64,000 nucleotides of DNA from Tectiglobus sp965223355 (GTDB lineage Bacteria > Pseudomonadota > Alphaproteobacteria > Rhizobiales > Hyphomicrobiaceae): positions 1,240,001 to 1,304,000 of the forward strand of contig CBDCWE010000003.1 in the NCBI GenBank assembly GCA_965223355.1, read 5' to 3'. Below are positions 8,048 through 16,754 of the stretch, piece by piece. The translations under genes and the position numbers were made by a program. Position 1 is the first letter of the stretch; each line of letters opens with the position of its first letter. Under the pieces are notes generated by a model. It did no database searches and was not told where the DNA came from. It saw only the letters and a program-made list of their open reading frames with translations.

Positions 8048-8971
8048 ATGGCCGAAATCGCGACATTTTCCGGGCCAGCGACACCGGTAGCCCAGACCGC
8101 GCAACAGCGCGATGAAAAGTTCGCCCGTCTGCTTGCAAGCGTCGGTGAGCGGGTCCTGAACGCGCGCAAGAACGCCGGGCTTTCGCGCCGCGAACTGTCA
8201 GAGAAGTCGGGTGTTTCCCCGCGCTACATTGCCCAGCTTGAGAGCGGGCGGGGCAACATTTCGATCGGCCTGCTGTTGAACTTGGCCGAAGCACTTGGCC
8301 TGCGCATCGAATGGCTGGTTGCCGAGCACGATCCCTGGCGGTCCGACGTTGGCGCAATTTCATTGCTTTTGCCGTCGGCGACAAGCGCGCAAATGCGTCA
8401 AATTCTGGCAATTCTCGAGCCTCAACATCCCGCCGAACAGCGCGCCAGCCGCATTGCCTTCATCGGCCTCAGAGGCGCCGGCAAGTCGACGCTCGGTCAG
8501 TCGGCAGCGGCCGCCCTTGGCCTTGCCTTTCTCGAGTTGAACCAGGAGATCGAACTGGCGAGCGGCATGGCGGTCAACGAGGTCATGGCGCTCTACGGTC
8601 AGGAAGGCTATCGCCATCTCGAACGGGCGGCGCTGGAACGCGTTGTTGCAACACACGATGCGTTGGTTCTGGCGGTCGCCGGCGGCATTGTCGCCAACCC
8701 CGAGACGTTCAACTATCTCTTGCGCAACTACCACACAATCTGGCTCAAGGCGGAGCCGGAAGAGCACATGGCGCGGGTGCGTGGCCAGGGCGACGAACGG
8801 CCAATGGCCGGCAATCCCGACGCCATGGATGAGTTGCGAAAAATCTTGAGAAGTCGTGAGGCGCGCTATGCCCGCGCATCTGTCTCGATCAACACATCCG
8901 GCAAGACCGAGGACGAGAGCCTAGCGGCTGTCTTGCAAGCCATCGCGCAGGAACAGTTTCTGAAATGCTGA
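8048..8971 (+). CDS. boxR: BoxR-type regulator: HTH domain fused to shikimate-kinase-like domain
   Basis: A repressor expected to release the box promoter when benzoyl-CoA binds. Residues about 20-85 form an XRE-type helix-turn-helix (VLNARKNAGLSRRELSEKSG, then ISIGLLLNLAEALGLRI). From about 135 on there is a shikimate-kinase fold with a P-loop GLRGAGKST (about 139-147), VNEVMALYGQEGYRHLER, and a lid segment RVRGQGDERPMAGN. This two-domain layout and length (307) are those of BoxR/BzdR. The ATG at 8048 gives the natural start. It is downstream of and co-directional with the operon; a partial palindromic repeat lies between. In characterised homologues the effector binds the kinase-like domain, with no kinase activity. 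Confidence 0.9.
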   Translation: MAEIATFSGPATPVAQTAQQRDEKFARLLASVGERVLNARKNAGLSRRELSEKSGVSPRYIAQLESGRGNISIGLLLNLAEALGLRIEWLVAEHDPWRSDVGAISLLLPSATSAQMRQILAILEPQHPAEQRASRIAFIGLRGAGKSTLGQSAAAALGLAFLELNQEIELASGMAVNEVMALYGQEGYRHLERAALERVVATHDALVLAVAGGIVANPETFNYLLRNYHTIWLKAEPEEHMARVRGQGDERPMAGNPDAMDELRKILRSREARYARASVSINTSGKTEDESLAAVLQAIAQEQFLKC

Positions 8972-9005
8972 ACCATTGCCGTGCGGATTGAGCGCGCCGG
9001 CAAAG

Positions 9006-9143
9006 CTAGATCATCGTGCTTTAAGTTGGAACCGCTATTGCGGTTCCAACTTAAAGCACAAAGATGATCGCCACTTTAGAGGCGAGCAACTTTCTGCCTT
9101 TATTCGGGATCGTTCCGATTCCGAATAAAGGCAGGTTGCTCTA
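9006..9143 (+). repeat. CTAG-bounded double-hairpin repeat, copy 3 (full length, reference copy)
   Basis: 138 bp. CTAGATCAT at the left end is followed by hairpin A (9016-9059, two perfect 20-bp arms and a TATT loop), a 24-bp linker ending GGC, and hairpin B (9084-9141), ending CTCTA. It lies 35 bp after the boxR stop, a position suited to a transcription terminator, although no T-tract follows. Six other copies exist in the window. Confidence 0.88.
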
Positions 9144-9863
9144 TCAACCCGTCGTTCACTGCGCAAACCCACATGGCACTGCTGATCGGCGCCATCTGCC
9201 CCGATTGTCAGGGTCGGCTTACTTCACAGAGGAGAACCAACAGCTGCGCATCCATTGATGGTGACTTCATTCTGATACTCTTCCAAATGTCTTTGCCGGC
9301 GCCATATCTGCGAGCGAAGCTGTTGTTTGCGAGCAACAAGTTGGGACTGCTGAGCTTGCCGGAAATGTTGATTGCCGCGCAGCCAAGTGCCGCCAGCGAC
9401 GCCAAGATCAGCCAGGCACGAATCGACAAAGTAACTGCGGCACTCGACACCCTGCCGGCGCCTTGTCGCAAGCGATCCATCAAACCGGGGGACGTCCAGA
9501 GTTGTGCTGGTGGTTCGGGTTTGTCCATGATTTCTGAGCGTTAGGAATGAGAGGTCCGTTCTGTTCGCAATCGCGATCCTACCGAACAATGAGTGTCTCA
9601 TTGAGTGTCTCATTCTTCGACCAACAGAAATGCTTCATTCTGCTGGTCTCGTCGCAAGCCATTTCGCTAAACGCAGGTGACGAGTCTGTTGTGACAGCGT
9701 TGGCTCCGCAGGTACGCGCTCGTCGAATCAATTAAATCCCTTCACGGAAATTCTGTTTACGACGTTATCTGGCTAGTGCATGGCTTAAAGCCCAAGTAGA
9801 ATGCCTCCGGTTAACTCCATCGTTGGTTGTTCCGCCTCGTTGGGAGTGGCAACCAGGTTGGCC
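9144..9863. other. Region without a confident gene between boxR and the IalB genes
   Basis: Both strands carry open frames. The only one with any protein-like character is on the minus strand (9208-9528, about 106 residues, one hydrophobic stretch AWLILASLAALGCAAINI). No ribosome site or family match was seen, and the codon pattern is unconvincing. A direct repeat of TGAGTGTCTCATT occurs at 9590-9613. A promoter for the following operon should lie in 9650-9860. Confidence 0.3.
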
Positions 9864-10505
9864 ATGTCGGGGGGCACGGGTGTGGCGTACGGTATTTTGC
9901 GTTGTTTGGCTTTGATCACCACGGGCGTTCTTGTGCCCATAGGATTTGTGTCTGAGCCGGCTGGCGCGGCACAGAAAAGTGCCTGGGTTAAGGTCTGTGA
10001 CAAGACCGGCTTTGTTGAAGGCAACCGTACGGCTCCGAAGGCTGTCTGCCTCACGCATCACGAACGCATCGATGCCAATACCGGTCTCGTCCTGGTATCA
10101 GCTGCGATCCGCCAGATTGAAGGTGAACCGTTACCCAACCTGATGGTGATGGTGCCAACCGGTATGGCCCTGCAAGCCGGCGTGCAGGTGAAGATCGACG
10201 GCGACAACCAGGTCCACAAGCTCAAGTATACGCTCTGTCATCCGGCCGGTTGTGCGGCAGAGGCGCAAGCCTCCCCGGCGCTGATCAAGATAATGCAATC
10301 GGCCAAACAGATGATTATCGCCACGATGAATCCAAACGGTCGGGCGGTTGGATTTCCGGTACCGCTGACGGGTTTTGGCAAGGCCTACAAAGGCAAGGCG
10401 ATGGACTCCAAGAGGTACGCTGCGGCGCGCAAGAACCTGTTGGCCTTAGTGCGCAAGCGCCAGGCCAAGGCGAAGCCCAAGAATAAGCGCCAAGGGTCAG
10501 ATTGA
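9864..10505 (+). CDS. IalB-family (invasion-associated locus B) secreted protein
   Basis: The first of two adjacent IalB-domain proteins, periplasmic or surface-associated. The N-terminal hydrophobic segment (ILRCLALITTGVLVPIGFVSEPAGA) fits a signal peptide with cleavage after AGAAQ. The mature part has the family pattern WVKVCDKT, APKAVCLTHHERID, LVSAAIRQIEG, LMVMVPTGMALQAGVQVKIDG, and YTLCHPAGCAAEAQ with the two conserved Cys. The tail is Lys/Arg/Gln-rich. ATG 9864 has AGG about 8 bases upstream. ATG 9801 would lengthen the N-region and is the alternative. IalB homologues are widespread in alphaproteobacteria; the role outside pathogens is unknown. Here it heads a series that runs into a two-partner secretion locus. 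Confidence 0.82.
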   Translation: MSGGTGVAYGILRCLALITTGVLVPIGFVSEPAGAAQKSAWVKVCDKTGFVEGNRTAPKAVCLTHHERIDANTGLVLVSAAIRQIEGEPLPNLMVMVPTGMALQAGVQVKIDGDNQVHKLKYTLCHPAGCAAEAQASPALIKIMQSAKQMIIATMNPNGRAVGFPVPLTGFGKAYKGKAMDSKRYAAARKNLLALVRKRQAKAKPKNKRQGSD

Positions 10506-10526
10506 TTGAGCATCCGCGTGTGACCC

Positions 10527-11084
10527 ATGCAGTCAGTGTCAAATAGTTCCCTAGCCTTCCAACTGGCCACGGCTGTCGTGGCGAGCACGATCGCTGGTGT
10601 CGCCGTTCCGGCGGTGGCCGCGAATTCGGTCGAGCGGATTGGCGACTGGGAAATCATCTGTGGCGACAAAGCTGACAACAGCAAAACAAAAGCGCGCTGC
10701 CGGATGATCCAGAACCACGCAGCCAAGGTCGCCGATGGCAGGACCGGTGGAACAGTTCTTCTGGTGACGATTTTGCCAAGACCAACAGGCAAACGGAAAG
10801 GGCCGCCTGTTGCCATCGTCTCGGTCCCGCAAGGGGTTTATCTGGTCCCCGGTATTGCCATGGACATCGACGGCAAGCAGAAATTCAAGCTGCTCTATGA
10901 GACGTGCAACGCTTCTGGTTGTCATGCCGGCTTCAAGGTAGCGGGCAAGATCGCGAATGCTTTCCGCCGTGGGGCTGTCGCGCGCCACGTCGTGCACAAC
11001 CACCGGCAGATGCCAGTCACAATCAACGTTTCGCTCAAAGGCTTCACCAAGGCGCTCCAGCGCTTGTCGGAGGTCAGCCGATGA
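10527..11084 (+). CDS. Second IalB-family secreted protein
   Basis: A 185-residue paralogue of the upstream gene. It has a signal peptide (LAFQLATAVVASTIAGVAVPAVAA), then the IalB pattern GDWEIICGDK, KARCRMIQNHA, VAIVSVPQGVYLVPGIAMDIDG, and YETCNASGCHAGFKV. The four Cys are arranged as in the family (one pair near the N-terminus of the mature protein, one CxxxxC pair). ATG 10527 lies 22 bp after the preceding stop. The 3' end overlaps the next gene by 4 bp (ATGA), indicating translational coupling. Its likely location is the periplasm. Confidence 0.85.
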   Translation: MQSVSNSSLAFQLATAVVASTIAGVAVPAVAANSVERIGDWEIICGDKADNSKTKARCRMIQNHAAKVADGRTGGTVLLVTILPRPTGKRKGPPVAIVSVPQGVYLVPGIAMDIDGKQKFKLLYETCNASGCHAGFKVAGKIANAFRRGAVARHVVHNHRQMPVTINVSLKGFTKALQRLSEVSR

Positions 11085-12013
11085 ACGCTTGGGCATGGCA
11101 CCTTCGAGCGCTCGTTGCCGTTGCCCTGCTGGCATCGTCCGGGGTGACATCAGCTTCGCCCTGTCCCGGTCGTATCTACGACGTGGCGACGCTGGAGGAG
11201 ATTTCTCCACGACAACTGGCCGGCCGCATCGCACAGCGTGGCAGCGTCCTGATCGGTGAACGTCACGGCGTTGCCGGCCATCCGTTGGCAGCGGCATGCC
11301 TGCTTCGGCACCTGGCGGACCTGCGCCCAACACGTATTGCCTTAGAAATGCTGCGGTCGGACCAACAGCCAACAATTGATCGGTATCACGCGGACCATCC
11401 AGAACTCGCCGCTGGGATAGGCACACGCCTGAAGTGGTGGGGCTCGGGGTGGCCCGCGTGGCACACGTATGCACCATTGTTCGAGTCGGTTTGGCAAACC
11501 CGCACGCGGCTGGTTGCTGGCGATCGCCCGATCAATAGCAAACGACCAAGCGTTCGCAGGCTGCGCCGGGCCTATGCCGGGGCCTTTCGCCGGATTCAGG
11601 ACTCGTGGACCGCTTCGATGCAGGCTGCTCACTGCGGCCTTCTGAGCAAACGCACAGCACGCGTCCGTGCCCATGAGCAGATGGCCCGCGACATTCATAT
11701 GTCATCGCGCCTTAGATCAACCGACCGTTCCGCAATCAACGTCCTCTATGCCGGTCGCGCGCATGTCCGCAAAGACCGCGCCTTTGCAGTTCTTCATGCA
11801 CGCCACCGCAATCAGGCCGCCCCGATATCGGTTGCCTTGCAGGAGATGCGTGTCGGTGACCAGACAACCGATATCATCACCACATTGGAACGATTGCGGT
11901 CGCAATACGATGTTGTCTGGTTCATCGGCGAGACCCAGAGATCTAACGCCTGCGAACGCCTTGCCAGCAAGGGCCTGCTCTCGAAGACGGCACCAACGGG
12001 GAGGCGGCGATGA
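11081..12013 (+). CDS. ChaN-like (haem-binding uptake family) secreted protein
   Basis: A 310-residue protein with a signal peptide (LRALVAVALLASSGVTSAS). The mature part starts with a domain resembling the ChaN/Tiki-type haem-binding family: VLIGERHGVAGHPLAAACLLRHLADL (Glu and His near residues 58-68), RIALEMLRSDQQPTIDRY, and INVLYAGRAHVRKDRAF. In ChaN-like proteins these Glu/His positions lie in the ligand site. Start ATG 11081 overlaps the previous stop (ATGA) with CGGAGG seven bases upstream. The 3' end again overlaps the next gene by ATGA. Its presence in a two-partner-secretion operon is unusual; binding of haem or iron is only a guess. Confidence 0.6.
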   Translation: MNAWAWHLRALVAVALLASSGVTSASPCPGRIYDVATLEEISPRQLAGRIAQRGSVLIGERHGVAGHPLAAACLLRHLADLRPTRIALEMLRSDQQPTIDRYHADHPELAAGIGTRLKWWGSGWPAWHTYAPLFESVWQTRTRLVAGDRPINSKRPSVRRLRRAYAGAFRRIQDSWTASMQAAHCGLLSKRTARVRAHEQMARDIHMSSRLRSTDRSAINVLYAGRAHVRKDRAFAVLHARHRNQAAPISVALQEMRVGDQTTDIITTLERLRSQYDVVWFIGETQRSNACERLASKGLLSKTAPTGRRR

Positions 12014-14097
12014 GCCCGACACACGAAGGACGAAGGCTATGGCTGGTGGCCTCCCAAGCGGGCGCTAGCATCCGCCTGCTCGCAACGCGACTGCTAGCAA
12101 TAGTGCTTTGCTCTTCTGCTTACCTGCCTTCCGCGGTGGCTCAAATCACCCCCGACGGCAGCACCGCTACGACGGTCACCGCCAATGCCACTGGCAAACA
12201 GACCGTATCGATCGCTCCCAATCAGCCAGGTGGCCTGTCCTACAATGCCTACAGTTCCTTTTCGGTCGGAACGGCAGGCGCGGATCTCGATAACCGGACC
12301 CGTGGCGCACGCACCATCGTCAATGAAGTCTCCTCGGCTGCGCGCAGTCACATCCAGGGGCGGGTTGAGGTGCTCGGTTCATCGGCGCACGTTATCCTCG
12401 CCAATCCCAACGGCATTACAGTCAATGGTGGCAGTTTCCACAACACCGGTGGCGTGGTTCTGGGCACTGGCAAGGTCTCGCTCAACACGATTACCTTGGC
12501 GCCCGGTGTCACGCAGACCAATGCCAGCCTGACCACCAACGCCATCGCAGATGTTCTGATCGCGTCCGGCGGCCTATCCGGCACGATGCCGACGCTGCAG
12601 GTCTATGCCGGCAAGATCAAGGTCGAAGGGCCGGTGGGCCTAAGCCCGGTGTCGACCACGCGCGGGACAGGCGACATCCATCTTCTGGCTGGCAAATCGA
12701 AGGTCGATTTCAACTCTTCGATCCTGCCGATTGCCGCGCTCGCCAACTGGGCGACGATCACGAACCAGGGCACCGGTTCGAACGAAGTCCTGATCGATGT
12801 CACATCGGCCGGATCTCTCAGCGCCAGCAAGGTGGTCATCGGTGTTACGGAGCAAGGGGCCGGTGTCTCGTTCGCCGGCAGCGGGCTCGCTTCAGCCGGT
12901 GAGTTTCGTATCGATGGTTCGGGTGAGATTGGCTTTGCCGGTGCCAAGATCACGGCTTCAACCCACGTCAAGGCCAAGGGTTCCGAGATCGAGGTACTGA
13001 ACACCAACGGCCGGCGCAGTGAGCTGGTGGCTGTTGACGGTGCCCTGACCTTGATCGCCACCGATGGCGATCTCAGAAACGTTGGCGCCCTGCTGCAGGG
13101 CGAGACGCGCAACAAAGCCGATGCCGCATCCCAAAGTGGCGTCACGCTGTCGGCCACCGGCAATGTCACGCTGCTTACCGAGAATGCCGACAATCTGGCG
13201 ATTGCTTTTGCCTCAAACGATGATTTATTGGTCAAAGCCGGTGGTAACGTGACGAACACCGCCGGGCGGTTGCTCTCCAACGCTACCACGAAGATCGCGG
13301 CCGGAGGCGATGTCGTCAACGACGTGACAGGTGGGGCGACGGATGCCGGCAATCCGAAGCCCCATCGCGGTCACGGCAGGCGCCAATGGTACCGTTTGTG
13401 GGGTCGCCATCGGTTCAGCTCACTGAGTGTCGACTACGGTAACCTTGGAGTTCCCGGAGAGATCGCCAGCATTGTTGGTTCCAACATAACAATCACCGCG
13501 ACCAACCTGCACAACCGTGGCGGGCAGATTAACGCAAATGATGGCTCGGTCACGATCATCACCAACGGCGCCGTGACCAATGAAGCGGTACTATCCGGCG
13601 CGGCGGAACTCCAGAAAAAATGCTTCTGGATGTTTTGTAGGGGCTCGGCGCAATCGACCATCGCGATCAATGGCGGCCGGATCAACGCCAGTAAGAACAT
13701 TGCTGTCAATGCTGATGGTGACGTGATCAATCGAGGCGGGCAATGGCTGGCGTTTGGTGAAATCGATTTGACGGCCCCGAGTTTTGCCGCGACGGCCTAC
13801 CCGATCGTCTTCGTGGTCGAGCGGCCCGGTGGTCTCGCCAGCCTGTTCCGCGGCAATGCGGCCTGGACCTACGTCCAGGACCAGGGGGGCGAGATCATCG
13901 CGGCCGACGGATCTATTCGCATGACCACGACATCGGCCATTCGCCTGGAGGGCGGCACGTTGACCGCGGCTGATGGCCTGACCATCCCTGCCGGCGTTGC
14001 TGTGGTGCGCACGTCGCAGACCATCACGCCAACCGACTCGCATCGCATCGGGCTCCTATGGGGCTGGATCGACACGCTGCTCAAGCTGAGGTCGTGA
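12010..14097 (+). CDS. Short TpsA-like exoprotein with haemagglutinin N-terminal (TPS) domain
   Basis: A 695-residue protein with an extended signal peptide (about residues 1-44, cleavage near AVAQ), then a TPS secretion domain with the NPNGI motif (N132) and VNGGSFHNTGGVVLGTG, followed by beta-helix-type repeats (VIASGGLSG, LTATDG, VTNTAGRLLS, INASKNIAVNADGDVINRGGQ). No C-terminal toxin domain is evident: it ends shortly after a segment GLLWGWIDTLLKLRS. It overlaps the ChaN-like gene (ATGA), and the transporter gene follows 7 bp after the stop. It is probably exported by that transporter. It could be an adhesin or a reduced CdiA. A Cys pair in KKCFWMFCRG could form a loop. Confidence 0.8.
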   Translation: MSPTHEGRRLWLVASQAGASIRLLATRLLAIVLCSSAYLPSAVAQITPDGSTATTVTANATGKQTVSIAPNQPGGLSYNAYSSFSVGTAGADLDNRTRGARTIVNEVSSAARSHIQGRVEVLGSSAHVILANPNGITVNGGSFHNTGGVVLGTGKVSLNTITLAPGVTQTNASLTTNAIADVLIASGGLSGTMPTLQVYAGKIKVEGPVGLSPVSTTRGTGDIHLLAGKSKVDFNSSILPIAALANWATITNQGTGSNEVLIDVTSAGSLSASKVVIGVTEQGAGVSFAGSGLASAGEFRIDGSGEIGFAGAKITASTHVKAKGSEIEVLNTNGRRSELVAVDGALTLIATDGDLRNVGALLQGETRNKADAASQSGVTLSATGNVTLLTENADNLAIAFASNDDLLVKAGGNVTNTAGRLLSNATTKIAAGGDVVNDVTGGATDAGNPKPHRGHGRRQWYRLWGRHRFSSLSVDYGNLGVPGEIASIVGSNITITATNLHNRGGQINANDGSVTIITNGAVTNEAVLSGAAELQKKCFWMFCRGSAQSTIAINGGRINASKNIAVNADGDVINRGGQWLAFGEIDLTAPSFAATAYPIVFVVERPGGLASLFRGNAAWTYVQDQGGEIIAADGSIRMTTTSAIRLEGGTLTAADGLTIPAGVAVVRTSQTITPTDSHRIGLLWGWIDTLLKLRS

Positions 14098-14104
14098 GGT
14101 CGTG

Positions 14105-15901
14105 ATGAGGGTGAAGCGGATCATAGCCATTGCGATAGCAACCTGGGCCGCATGGGCAACGCAATTGCACGCTGATCCATTGCGCGACTGGACCGCGATC
14201 GTCTCTCTGACATCACCGGATTGGATCACCGTCCCGACGGCGCAGAAGCCTCATTTACTTCCGCAGAAACGGGAAACTTGCTTTCCGGTTCAACGGATCA
14301 CGGTCGATGGCGTGACCCTGCTTCCTCGATCAAGCGTACGGCGTGCTGTTGCGAGCCTGGCTCACAACTGCCTCGGCAATACCTTGGTCAAGGCGATGCT
14401 GGTCAAAATCAACGGCCTGCATGCCGAAGCAGGCTACGTCACCACACAAGGTTACCTGCCACAGCAAAACATCAAGCGCTTGCGCACGCTCCGAATTGTT
14501 GTGCGCACTGGCCGGGTTGGTCAGATCAGCTACAGCGAACAGCCGGCCTGGACCGAGGGGACGTACTTTGGCCGTCTCGCCCGCCGCGGCCAGGCGGTGT
14601 TTTCGGCCCGCACGCTGGACCAGTTCTTCGACAATCTCGACCGTTTTGTAGAAACAATCGATGACCCGGTCGAGCAACCGCTGGTGCCTTATGCGTCCGC
14701 ACGGCTGTCCAACTCCATTGTCGTCACCAAGGGGGAACCGCTGGAGTTGGAGGCCCTGCAACAGAGTCTCGACCAGATGAACCGGGCCGCGTCATCAAAA
14801 GCCAAGCTCAAGCTGGAGGCCGGCAAGGAACCAGCCACGTCCGATGTCAAGATCACCAACACACCGGCGGATAGCTTTCGGATGACCGTTGGCTACGACA
14901 CCTACGGGACGGAAACTACCGGGGTTCACCGTGCCAGGGTCGATCTTGCGCGCGATAATCTCATCGGCTTCAACGATACCTGGAGCGCATCGCTGACCAG
15001 TGCGCGCAATGCCAACGAATCCGTCGCGGCCTTCTCGATTCCGTTTGGCTGGCTGACGTTTTCTGCAGGCGGGACGTATTCGGAATCCCTCATTGGCCTA
15101 ACGCCCGCAGTCGAACTCTTTACGCAATCGCTCACCTGGACAACGGATTTGGGCGCAACCGTCGTTCGCCGCCGCACGCGCCGGCTCGATGTCTCAGCCG
15201 GTATCAAGGTCTGGGACAACGTTCGCCATGTGAATGCGGCGCGCCTGACACCGCAGAAGATCTTCACCGTCCATGCCGGCGGCAGCCATCGCTGGACCAT
15301 CGGTCGATCGGCCGTGATTACAGTTGGGCTCAGGGGTTATCTCGGCCTCAAGGGCATGGGCGCCACTCAAGATCCGGAGAGCCCAGGCAAGACATCGCCG
15401 CGCGCGCAATACCGTATGGCCGAAGCGACGTTCGATGCGCAGTGGGCGGCTCTGAAGGGCGTGACACTGACGTCCCACCTCAAGGCACAATGGTCGTCGA
15501 CACCACTTTACTCGGACAATCAACTGACGCTCGGCTCCGAGACTTCCATTCGTGGCTTCAAGACCGAGCCGTTGAGCGTCGATCGCGGCGGGTTATGGCG
15601 CAACGAGGTTGCCATACAATTGCCCGTCGATTGGATGTTCAAGTCCGCGAGCCTCAGCGAGCATCGCTGGTTTGCGAACCGGCTCAAGGTCATGACCGGC
15701 TACGGCTTCGTCGATACCGGCTATGGCCAGGACCTAGCCAACGCCCGAGACGATCTCCTCGTCGGTGTTGGTGGCGGCATCCGCTACCGCGATTCCCGGA
15801 TCTCGGCGGACCTGAGTTACGCCCGCGGTGTTTATCGTGCGAAAAGCGACACTCCGGACGAAAACGAAATCTATCTCAACATCGCAGTGAAGGTCTTTTG
15901 A
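14105..15901 (+). CDS. Two-partner secretion outer-membrane transporter (TpsB/CdiB/ShlB family)
   Basis: A 598-residue Omp85-superfamily exporter that recognises the TPS domain of its partner and passes it across the outer membrane. It has a signal peptide to about residue 25. The POTRA-type region at about 55-140 reads CFPVQRITVDGVTLLPRSSVRR, then GYVTTQGYLPQQNIKRLRTLRIVVRTGRVG. The rest is a beta-barrel with alternating aromatic strands, ending LNIAVKVF with terminal Phe as needed for Bam recognition. ATG 14105 was chosen over GTG 14102. It is the only tpsB in the window and must serve the short TpsA before it, the CdiA after it, or both. The stop overlaps the next start (TGATG). Confidence 0.92.
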   Translation: MRVKRIIAIAIATWAAWATQLHADPLRDWTAIVSLTSPDWITVPTAQKPHLLPQKRETCFPVQRITVDGVTLLPRSSVRRAVASLAHNCLGNTLVKAMLVKINGLHAEAGYVTTQGYLPQQNIKRLRTLRIVVRTGRVGQISYSEQPAWTEGTYFGRLARRGQAVFSARTLDQFFDNLDRFVETIDDPVEQPLVPYASARLSNSIVVTKGEPLELEALQQSLDQMNRAASSKAKLKLEAGKEPATSDVKITNTPADSFRMTVGYDTYGTETTGVHRARVDLARDNLIGFNDTWSASLTSARNANESVAAFSIPFGWLTFSAGGTYSESLIGLTPAVELFTQSLTWTTDLGATVVRRRTRRLDVSAGIKVWDNVRHVNAARLTPQKIFTVHAGGSHRWTIGRSAVITVGLRGYLGLKGMGATQDPESPGKTSPRAQYRMAEATFDAQWAALKGVTLTSHLKAQWSSTPLYSDNQLTLGSETSIRGFKTEPLSVDRGGLWRNEVAIQLPVDWMFKSASLSEHRWFANRLKVMTGYGFVDTGYGQDLANARDDLLVGVGGGIRYRDSRISADLSYARGVYRAKSDTPDENEIYLNIAVKVF

Positions 15902-16749
15902 TGCAAGCGCTCTCGATTGTCCGTTCAACAGTATTTCTGGCCATCTCAATCGCGGCGGGCCTCGGCCATCCGGTGCTGGCAAAGTCAACCAACAGTGAAC
16001 GTGGTTTGCTGGCTTTGGAGGTTGGCAACACCAGGGCGGCTCTTCGCGCCTTCGATGCTGCATTCAAGGCCGGCGATGCGGATGCCGGTTTTTATCTCGG
16101 CCGCATTGTCGAGCAGGGTCTTGGCGTTGAGGTTAACCTCCTGCATGCCCTGGCTCTCTACAAGGAGGCGGCCAAGCGTGGCAGCCCGAAGGCCCTCAAC
16201 CGCTTAGGAACGCTGCTCGCTGAGGGAACGATCGTTGACAAGGATGAAGCTAAGGCGCGACGCTTCTTCTGCGAAGCAGCTGGGCTTGGTCTTGTTGATG
16301 GCGCCTACAATTGCGCCACTTTACAGTGGGCTGGCCGAGGCGGCACCAAGCAGACGGCGCGTGCACTTGCTCATTACCGTCGCGCGGCGGAGGCGAACCA
16401 CATTGCGGCCAATCTGTTGCTCGGTCGCTGGTATCGTGACGGAAACACGCCGCTCAAGCGCAATGCCAAATTGGCGTTGACGCATTTCGAACGGGCGGCG
16501 TCCTTCGGCAATCCGGTTGCACAATTTGAGTTGGGCCGTCTGTTCGAGAGCGGCATCTTGTTGCCGAAAAACCTGGAGACAGCGCAACTCTATTACCTGC
16601 TTGGGGCCATGCGTGGTCACAGGGCAGCACAAGCAGCCGCGCAGCGACTTGGCGCCGTGCTCGATGGCGAAACCCAAGAGCGTGCCCATATGGCCGCCCG
16701 TCTGTGGCGAGCCCGAAACACAGACACCACGAAACGTGTCGGAGGATAA
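15901..16749 (+). CDS. Secreted Sel1-repeat (TPR-like) protein
   Basis: A 282-residue protein with a signal peptide (VFLAISIAAGLGHPVLA) and about five Sel1-like repeats of roughly 36 residues: DADAGFYLGRIVEQGLGVEVNLLHALALYKEAAKRGSP, then KALNRLGTLLAEGTIVDKDEAKARRFF, and so on, with the consensus A..LG..Y..G.....A...Y..AA..G.. Such repeats form alpha-helical scaffolds for protein contacts, probably in the periplasm. It sits between tpsB and cdiA, with start overlapping the tpsB stop (TGATG). This suggests a helper for secretion or stability of the exoproteins. A longer frame reaching back to 15442 is only the out-of-frame shadow of tpsB. Confidence 0.85.
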   Translation: MQALSIVRSTVFLAISIAAGLGHPVLAKSTNSERGLLALEVGNTRAALRAFDAAFKAGDADAGFYLGRIVEQGLGVEVNLLHALALYKEAAKRGSPKALNRLGTLLAEGTIVDKDEAKARRFFCEAAGLGLVDGAYNCATLQWAGRGGTKQTARALAHYRRAAEANHIAANLLLGRWYRDGNTPLKRNAKLALTHFERAASFGNPVAQFELGRLFESGILLPKNLETAQLYYLLGAMRGHRAAQAAAQRLGAVLDGETQERAHMAARLWRARNTDTTKRVGG

Positions 16750-16754
16750 TGATC

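Noticed and set aside
9173..9613. Overlapping frames on both strands after boxR
   Set aside because: No ribosome sites, no family pattern and conflicting frames; left as non-coding.
15442..15900. N-terminal extension of the Sel1 protein into tpsB
   Set aside because: Out-of-frame reading of tpsB; the ATG at 15901 with a signal peptide is the natural start.
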